18,771 nucleotides of DNA from an uncultured Caryophanales bacterium. Lineage in GTDB: Bacteria; Bacillota_I; Bacilli_A; RFN20; CAG-826. The translations under genes were made by a program, and so were the position numbers. Location: the NCBI GenBank assembly GCA_905197045.1, contig CAJJXG010000025.1, forward strand, positions 1-18,771, given 5' to 3'. Below, piece after piece: positions 13,707 to 18,771 of this stretch. Every line of letters starts with the position of its first letter. Position 1 is the first letter of the stretch. A model generated the notes under the pieces. That model made no database searches and had not been told where the DNA came from. It worked only from the letters and a program-made list of their open reading frames with translations.

Positions 13707-14188
13707 TATACCCACATCAAAATGTTCCTTAAAGCCTCTAACGAGATGATTAGGAGTAAAGACCTTCTTATTACTAATCTTATATAAGCAGTAAGCAAAG
13801 CTCTTGATGCATCATCTTTGGATATGCAAATAGAAGCATTATCTAATGAACTCAATGATATGAATAAAGAGTTTGAACTATTGGTTAAAATGAATACGAC
13901 CACGCAGCAAAATCAAACGATTTGGCGAAAAAAGTATGCAGAACTTGAAGAAAAATACAAAAACAAAGAATGCGAATATAAAAATTTGATTAGTCAAAAA
14001 GAAGAAAGAAAACTAAAAGAAAGCAATATTAATTCATTCATCGAAACTTTAAAAAAGGTGACATATTGCTTGAACGGGATGATGGAATATTTAATTTTAC
14101 ATTAGAAAAAGCAGTAGTTCATAGGGATAAATCGATAACCTTTAAGTTTTATTCAGGGTTTAAAACTACATTAAAGGCTGAGGAGTAG
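13707..14188 (+). pseudogene. 3' remnant of a large serine recombinase
   Basis: Reading in the frame of the ATG at 13722 gives M-F-L-K-A-S-N-E-M-I, a short helix, an in-frame TAA at about 13785, then S-S-L-D-M-Q-I-E-A-L-S-N-E-L and E-F-E-L-L-V-K-M-N. A coiled-coil stretch follows with W-R-K-K-Y-A-E-L-E-E-K-Y and S-F-I-E-T-L-K-K. Adding one A to the A6 run at 14051-14056 lets the frame continue through F-N-F-T-L-E-K-A-V-V and I-T-F-K-F-Y-S-G-F-K-T to a TAG at 14186-14188. This is the recognisable C-terminal coiled coil and final strand of Tn-type large serine recombinases. The catalytic resolvase and zinc-ribbon parts are missing, so it is inactive. It shows that an integrative element once occupied this site. 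Confidence 0.75.
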
Positions 14189-14510
14189 TGCAAAATTATC
14201 ATATTTTGTCAAGACCTAATTTCTAAAATCATTGAAAATGTGTCTTCGGGATTGTAAACTATAATTACTAGTTAATAATACCTTGCCTCTCTCGAAAGTC
14301 TCTCGGGGGAGGGTAATATTATATGTCTAATAAATGTTATATCCTTCTAGGATCTAGGTGAAAGAAACTAGGTCTGTTTTTTGCTATAAGGATTATCCAT
14401 TATGTGACGTTTATGGAACGCCATATAACGATTATGAAGATAAAAAGAATTCTTACCATCCTGGATTCTCCTTCCTAATTTTTGAAATATAGTTATTGAG
14501 GTAATTTTAT
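14189..14510 (+). other. Intergenic region before the giant lipoprotein gene
   Basis: No certain gene. A GC-rich hairpin (CCTCTCTC 14286-14293 with GGGGGAGG 14305-14312, two G-U pairs) is not followed by T residues. A second hairpin pairs CGTTTATGG (14408-14416) with CCATATAACG (14421-14430), one bulge, loop AACG. A 44-codon open frame with GTG start (14358-14492) lies here without a ribosome binding site. Its peptide is Tyr-rich and unrecognised, perhaps the tail of a lost gene. Confidence 0.4.
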
Positions 14511-14807
14511 ATGAAAAATGGTAGATATATCAAAAAACTTGTTAGTGGTCTACTAGCACTCGTTATTATATTTTCTACATTAATTGGCTGTTCTCCATCA
14601 GGAAGTAGTGCTCATGAACATACGTTTGCTAGTTTTTGGGTAACAACTGATGAATATCACTGGCATCCTTCGACTTGTGGTCATGATGTAAAAGGTGATG
14701 AGGGAAGACATGAGTTTACTAGTGAAACAAATGAAAATGGCGACACAGTTTATACTTGTTCAATATGTCATTATTCATATTCTGATGGGAATAATGATGA
14801 TAAGGAT

Positions 14808-16697
14808 ACTTATACTGTAACTTGGAAAAACTATGATGGCACAATATTAGAAGTAGATAATGATGTAGAGTCAGGTACTATGCCATCTTATGATGGAGAA
14901 GAACCTATTAAAGAAAGTGATGATAGATATGACTATACATTTGCTGGTTGGACACCAGAGTTAAGACCTGTTACTGAAGATATAACTTATACAGCAGTTT
15001 TTACTAGTGAAGAAATAACATACACTGTTACTTGGAAAAATTATGATGGCACAATATTAGAAATAGATAATGATGTTCCTTATGGCGCGACACCTACTTA
15101 TGATGGTGCTACCCCTATTAAAGAAAGTGATAATAGATATGACTATACATTTGCTGGTTAGACACCAGAGTTAAGACCTGTTACTGAAGATATAACTTAT
15201 ACAGCAGTTTTTACTAGTGAAGAAATAACATACACTGTTACTTGGAAAAATTATGATGGCACAATATTAGAAATAGATAATGATGTAGAGTCAGGCACTA
15301 TGCCATCTTATGATGGAGAAGAACCTATTAAAGAAAGTGATGGTGGATATAATTATACTTTTGCTGGTTGGACTCCTGAGTTAGAGCCAGTTACAAAAGA
15401 TATAACTTATACAGCAGTTTTTACTAATGAAGAAATAACATACACTGTTACTTGGAAAAATTATGATGGCACAATATTAGAAATAGATAATGAAGTTTCT
15501 TATGGCACGACACCTACTTATGATGGTGTTACTCCTGTTAAAGAAAGAGATGATAGATATGACTATACATTTGCTGGTTGGACACCTGAAGTAGAACCAG
15601 TTACCAAAGATATAACTTATACAGCAGTTTTTACTAGTGAAGAAATAACATACACTGTTACTTGGAAAAATTATGACGGCACAATATTAGAAATAGATAA
15701 TGATGTTTCTTATGGCACGACACCTACTTATGATGGTGTTACTCCTGTTAAAGAAAGAGATGATAGATATGACTATACATTTGCTGGTTGGACACCTGAA
15801 GTAGAACCAGTTACAAAAGATATAACTTATACAGCAGTTTTTACTAATGAAGAAATAACATACACTGTTACTTGGAAAAATTATGATGGCACAATATTAG
15901 AAATAGATAATGAAGTTTCTTATGGCACGACACCTACTTATGATGGTGTTACTCCTGTTAAAGAAAGAGATGATAGATATGACTATACATTTGCTGGTTG
16001 GACACCTGAAGTAGAACCAGTTACCAAAGATATAACTTATACAGCAGTTTTTACTAGTGAAGAAATAACATACACTGTTACTTGGAAAAATTATGACGGC
16101 ACAATATTAGAAATAGATAATGATGTAGAGTCAGGCACTATGCCATCTTATGATGGAGAAGAACCTATTAAAGAAAGTGATGGTGGATATAATTATACTT
16201 TTGCTGGTTGGACTCCTGAATTAGAACCAGTTACCAAAGATATAACTTATACAGCAGTTTTTACTAATGAAGAAATAACATACACGATTACATGGAAAAA
16301 TTATGATGGCACAATATTAGAAATAGATAATGAAGTTTCTTATGGCACGACACCTACTTATGATGGTGTTACTCCTGTTAAAGAAAGAGATGATAGATAT
16401 GACTATACATTTGCTGGTTGGACACCTGAAGTAGAACCAGTTACCAAAGATATAACTTATACAGCAGTTTTTACTAATGAAGAAATAACATACACGATTA
16501 CATGGAAAAATTATGATGGCACAATATTAGAAATAGATAATGAAGTAGAGTCAGGCACTATGCCATCTTATGATGGAGAAGAACCTATTAAAGAAAGTGA
16601 TGGTGGATATAATTATACTTTTGCTGGTTGGACTCCTGAATTAGAACCAGTTACCAAAGATATAACTTATACAGCAGTTTTTACTAATGAAGAAATA
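14808..16697 (+). repeat. Nine tandem 210-bp repeats (70 codons each)
   Basis: Unit boundaries recur exactly every 210 bases (14808, 15018, 15228, 15438, 15648, 15858, 16068, 16278, 16488). Two subtypes occur: one with V-E-S-G-T-M-P-S-Y (units 1, 3, 7, 9) and one with V-S-Y-G-T-T-P-T-Y or close variants (units 2, 4, 5, 6, 8). Unit 4 and the first part of unit 5 match unit 6 and the first part of unit 7 base for base, a sign of a recent 420-base duplication. Confidence 0.95.
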
Positions 16698-17990
16698 ACT
16701 TATACAATAGATTTTGATTTAAATGGAGGAACTTCATCTTCTTATAAAGGAGCAATTGAAGTTACTTCATTTAGTAAAGATATACTTTTCTTTGATTGTG
16801 TTAAAGAAGATTGGCAATTTAGAGGTTGGGAATATAATGGAGAAAAAATCTTTGATGAAAAAGGTAATCAACTTAAAAGTGTTACTTTAGTTGATAATAT
16901 GATCTTTAGAGCTATTTATTCTCAAACTGTTAAACTAAATATTACTACAAATATGCCTGAAGCTGGAACAATAACTGGTGAAGGTGAATATCCTTACAAT
17001 ACCTATGTTGATGTATCAGTTACACCTAATCAAGGTTATAAATTTGTTGGATGGTATTATCAAAACACATTACTTTCTAATGCAGAAAATTATAAATACA
17101 TGATGTGGGATATAGATATCACACTAGAAGCTAGGTTTGAAAAAGATGATTTTAATTTAAGAATTTATACAAATAATGAAGATTATGGCTTAGTACTTTT
17201 AAAATCTAATATACCAGTAGATGATTATTTACCTGAATATACTAGTCTTAAAGAATATGGTTCTGAAGTAACAATTGCTGCTTATTCTAAAAGCGATGTT
17301 AGATTCTTAGGTTGGTATGATGAAAATAATAATTTAGTAACTACAAATGCAGTTTATACATTTGTTATGCCTAATTATGATTACACTTTAGAGGCTAAAT
17401 GGAATTATTTTACTATCGATTATGATCTTAATGGTGGTGTAAATAATCCAAATAATCCAAATTATTATACGACCGATGATGGCAATATTCATTTACAAGA
17501 TCCAACTAAGGAAGGATATGAATTTGTTGCATGGAAATATAATGATGAAATTATAGATACAATTGATGTGAATCTTATGCAAGATATCGCCTTAGAAGCC
17601 ATTTGGAGTGATTATGAATACGAAATAAGAGAAGATGATAATGGAAAATACGCTGTTATTATTGGATATGATGATTCGATTACTGATGTAGTTATTCCAG
17701 AAAATATAACATTAAATGGAGAAGAAATACCTGTTAAAGAAATAAGCCAAACAGCGTTTAAAGATAATCAAAAAGTCAAATCAATTACAGTTTCTAATAA
17801 AGTTACAACTATTGATGAATATGCATTTGCTGGTTGTACTTCATTAGAGTCTATTTATCTCCCTATTAGTGTTACTACAATAGGAGACTCTGTTTTCTCT
17901 GGTTGCTCTAATCTAACAATTTATTGTGAAGTATCTTCTAAACCTAGTGGTTGGGCTTCAGATTGGAATAATTCTTATCGACCAGTAGTT

Positions 17991-18686
17991 TGGTCTTCTA
18001 ATGGACAATATGGGGAATATAGTAACTTTACTTATGGTGTATCTATAGATAGTGAAGGTAATCCATATATTACTATTACTGGATATAATGGATCCGATAC
18101 TGATGTAGTTATTCCTGATTATATTGAAGTAAATGGAGAGCAAATTGTCGTTAAAGCAATAGCTGATAATGCTTTCTATAAAAATGATACAATTACATCA
18201 GTTACTATCCCTGATAGCGTTGCTATAATAGGCTCTTATACTTTTTCTCATTGCACTAATTTAACAATTTATTGTGAGACATCATCTAAACCTAGTGCTT
18301 GGAATTCATATTGGAATGCTTCTGATCGACCAGTAGTGTGGTCTTCTAATGGACAATATGGGGAATATAGTAACCTTACTTATGGTGTATCTATAGATAG
18401 TGAAGGTAATCCATATATTACTATTACTGGATATAATGGATCCGATACTGATGTAGTTATTCCTGATTATATTGAAGTAAATGGAGAGCAAATTGTCGTT
18501 AAAGCAATAGCTGATAATGCTTTCTATAAAAATGATACAATTACATCAGTTACTATCCCTGATAGCGTTGCTATAATAGGCTCTTATGCTTTTTCTCATT
18601 GCACTAAATTAACAATTTATTGTGAAACATCATCTAAACCTAGTGGTTGGAATTCATATTGGAATGCTTCTGAACGACCAGTAGTG
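17991..18686 (+). repeat. Two 348-bp direct repeats (116 codons) carrying leucine-rich repeats
   Basis: Units 17991-18338 and 18339-18686 are almost identical in DNA. A related diverged unit precedes them (about 17610-17990), and a third begins at 18687 before the window ends. Each encodes a V-W-S-S-N-G-Q-Y-G block, a leucine-rich-repeat segment with A-F-Y-K-N-D and T-I-Y-C-E, and a closing W-N-A-S block. The near identity makes assembly collapse or copy-number change likely. Confidence 0.9.
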
Positions 18687-18771
18687 TGGTCTTCTTATAA
18701 GGGAATAAATGGTAACTCAAATGGGTTAGAATATATTGCTTATCGTGATATTGAAGGTAATCCTTATATTG

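Larger units (their letters stand above)
14511..18771 (+). pseudogene. Giant B-repeat/leucine-rich-repeat surface lipoprotein, interrupted by TAG at codon 217, runs off the window
   Basis: The start has GAGG nine bases upstream. The signal peptide ends in lipobox L-I-G-C (Cys27). Residues 35-90 are a His/Cys-rich segment (paired H-x-H, C56, C83-x2-C86-H) that could bind metal. Residues 100-729 are nine tandem 70-residue repeats of the InlB B-repeat (Flg_new-like) type, each with Y-T-V-T-W-K-N-Y-D-G-T-I-L-E and Y-T-F-A-G-W. Then come more divergent B-repeat-like domains (about 730-1035, D-L-N-G-G and G-W-Y marks) and BspA-type leucine-rich repeats (V-V-I-P, T-I-G-D-S-V-F-S-G-C-S-N-L). As written, TGG becomes TAG at 15159-15161 in repeat 2, giving a 216-residue product. 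Beyond it the frame stays open with no other stop through 18771, so at least 1420 codons would be read. The role is inferred as a cell-surface adhesin-like protein. It is partial at the 3' end. Confidence 0.8.

Noticed and set aside
14808..16697. Tandem repeats as a CRISPR array
   Set aside because: Units are 210 bases, in frame and coding, without spacers.
17958..18491. Two near-identical 61-codon minus-strand frames
   Set aside because: They are antisense shadows of the 348-base direct repeats and have no start context of their own.
1..18771. TGA-as-tryptophan code (mollicute)
   Set aside because: TGA ends several intact genes and TGG is used for conserved Trp positions.

Overview
The window is about 18.8 kb of very AT-rich bacterial DNA. 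Coding regions are A/T-biased, Shine-Dalgarno sites are of the AGGAG/AAAGGAG type, both tRNAs encode CCA, and TGA serves as a real stop (genes ending near 2582, 9276 and 11812), so this is the standard code and not a TGA=Trp mollicute. Acetyltransferase, TetR, GrpB, NadD, EFR1 ferredoxin, InlB-type B-repeat and BspA-type leucine-rich-repeat proteins together suggest a low-GC Bacillota or gut Bacilli relative, possibly from a metagenome assembly. No species is assigned.

Layout. 1-2900: a frameshifted lipoprotein gene, a GrpB-family gene, and a tight three-gene operon (flavodoxin-like reductase, SHOCT-domain membrane protein, small membrane protein). 2934-5230: tRNA-Arg(CCG) followed directly by the broken 3' end of a type I restriction hsdR gene, a DUF2971 gene and an HNH-like gene. 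This block ends where it cuts off an acetyltransferase gene, so it looks like a decayed restriction/defence island beside a tRNA. 5568-6577: a TetR regulator divergent from a small membrane-protein gene, with shared operator-like elements between them. 6681-7734: a second frameshifted lipoprotein gene and its terminator. 7752-10205: a NadD-like gene, tail-to-tail with a coupled pair encoding an EFR1-type ferredoxin and a short-chain dehydrogenase. 10293-11812: a pRiA4b ORF-3-like protein and an alpha/beta hydrolase. 11934-14500: tRNA-Leu(CAA) followed by a second mobile-element scar with repeated ACCCCGYAAA motifs, a radical SAM gene of less AT-rich composition and the decayed 3' end of a large serine recombinase. 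14511 to the right edge: a very large surface lipoprotein gene with nine 70-residue B-repeats and then leucine-rich repeats, interrupted by one TAG in repeat 2 and not finished in the window.

The most striking pattern is in the broken genes. All three predicted lipoprotein genes are off as written. Two are out of frame by one base in a poly-A run right after the start codon (A6 and A8, where A7 restores both). The third carries one TGG-to-TAG change inside an otherwise open array. Three further frameshifts, in the hsdR remnant, the acetyltransferase and the recombinase remnant, also sit in A runs. This could be phase-variable surface lipoproteins, transcriptional slippage, ordinary decay, or homopolymer errors in the assembly. 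The sequence alone cannot separate these, but read-level tract lengths would.
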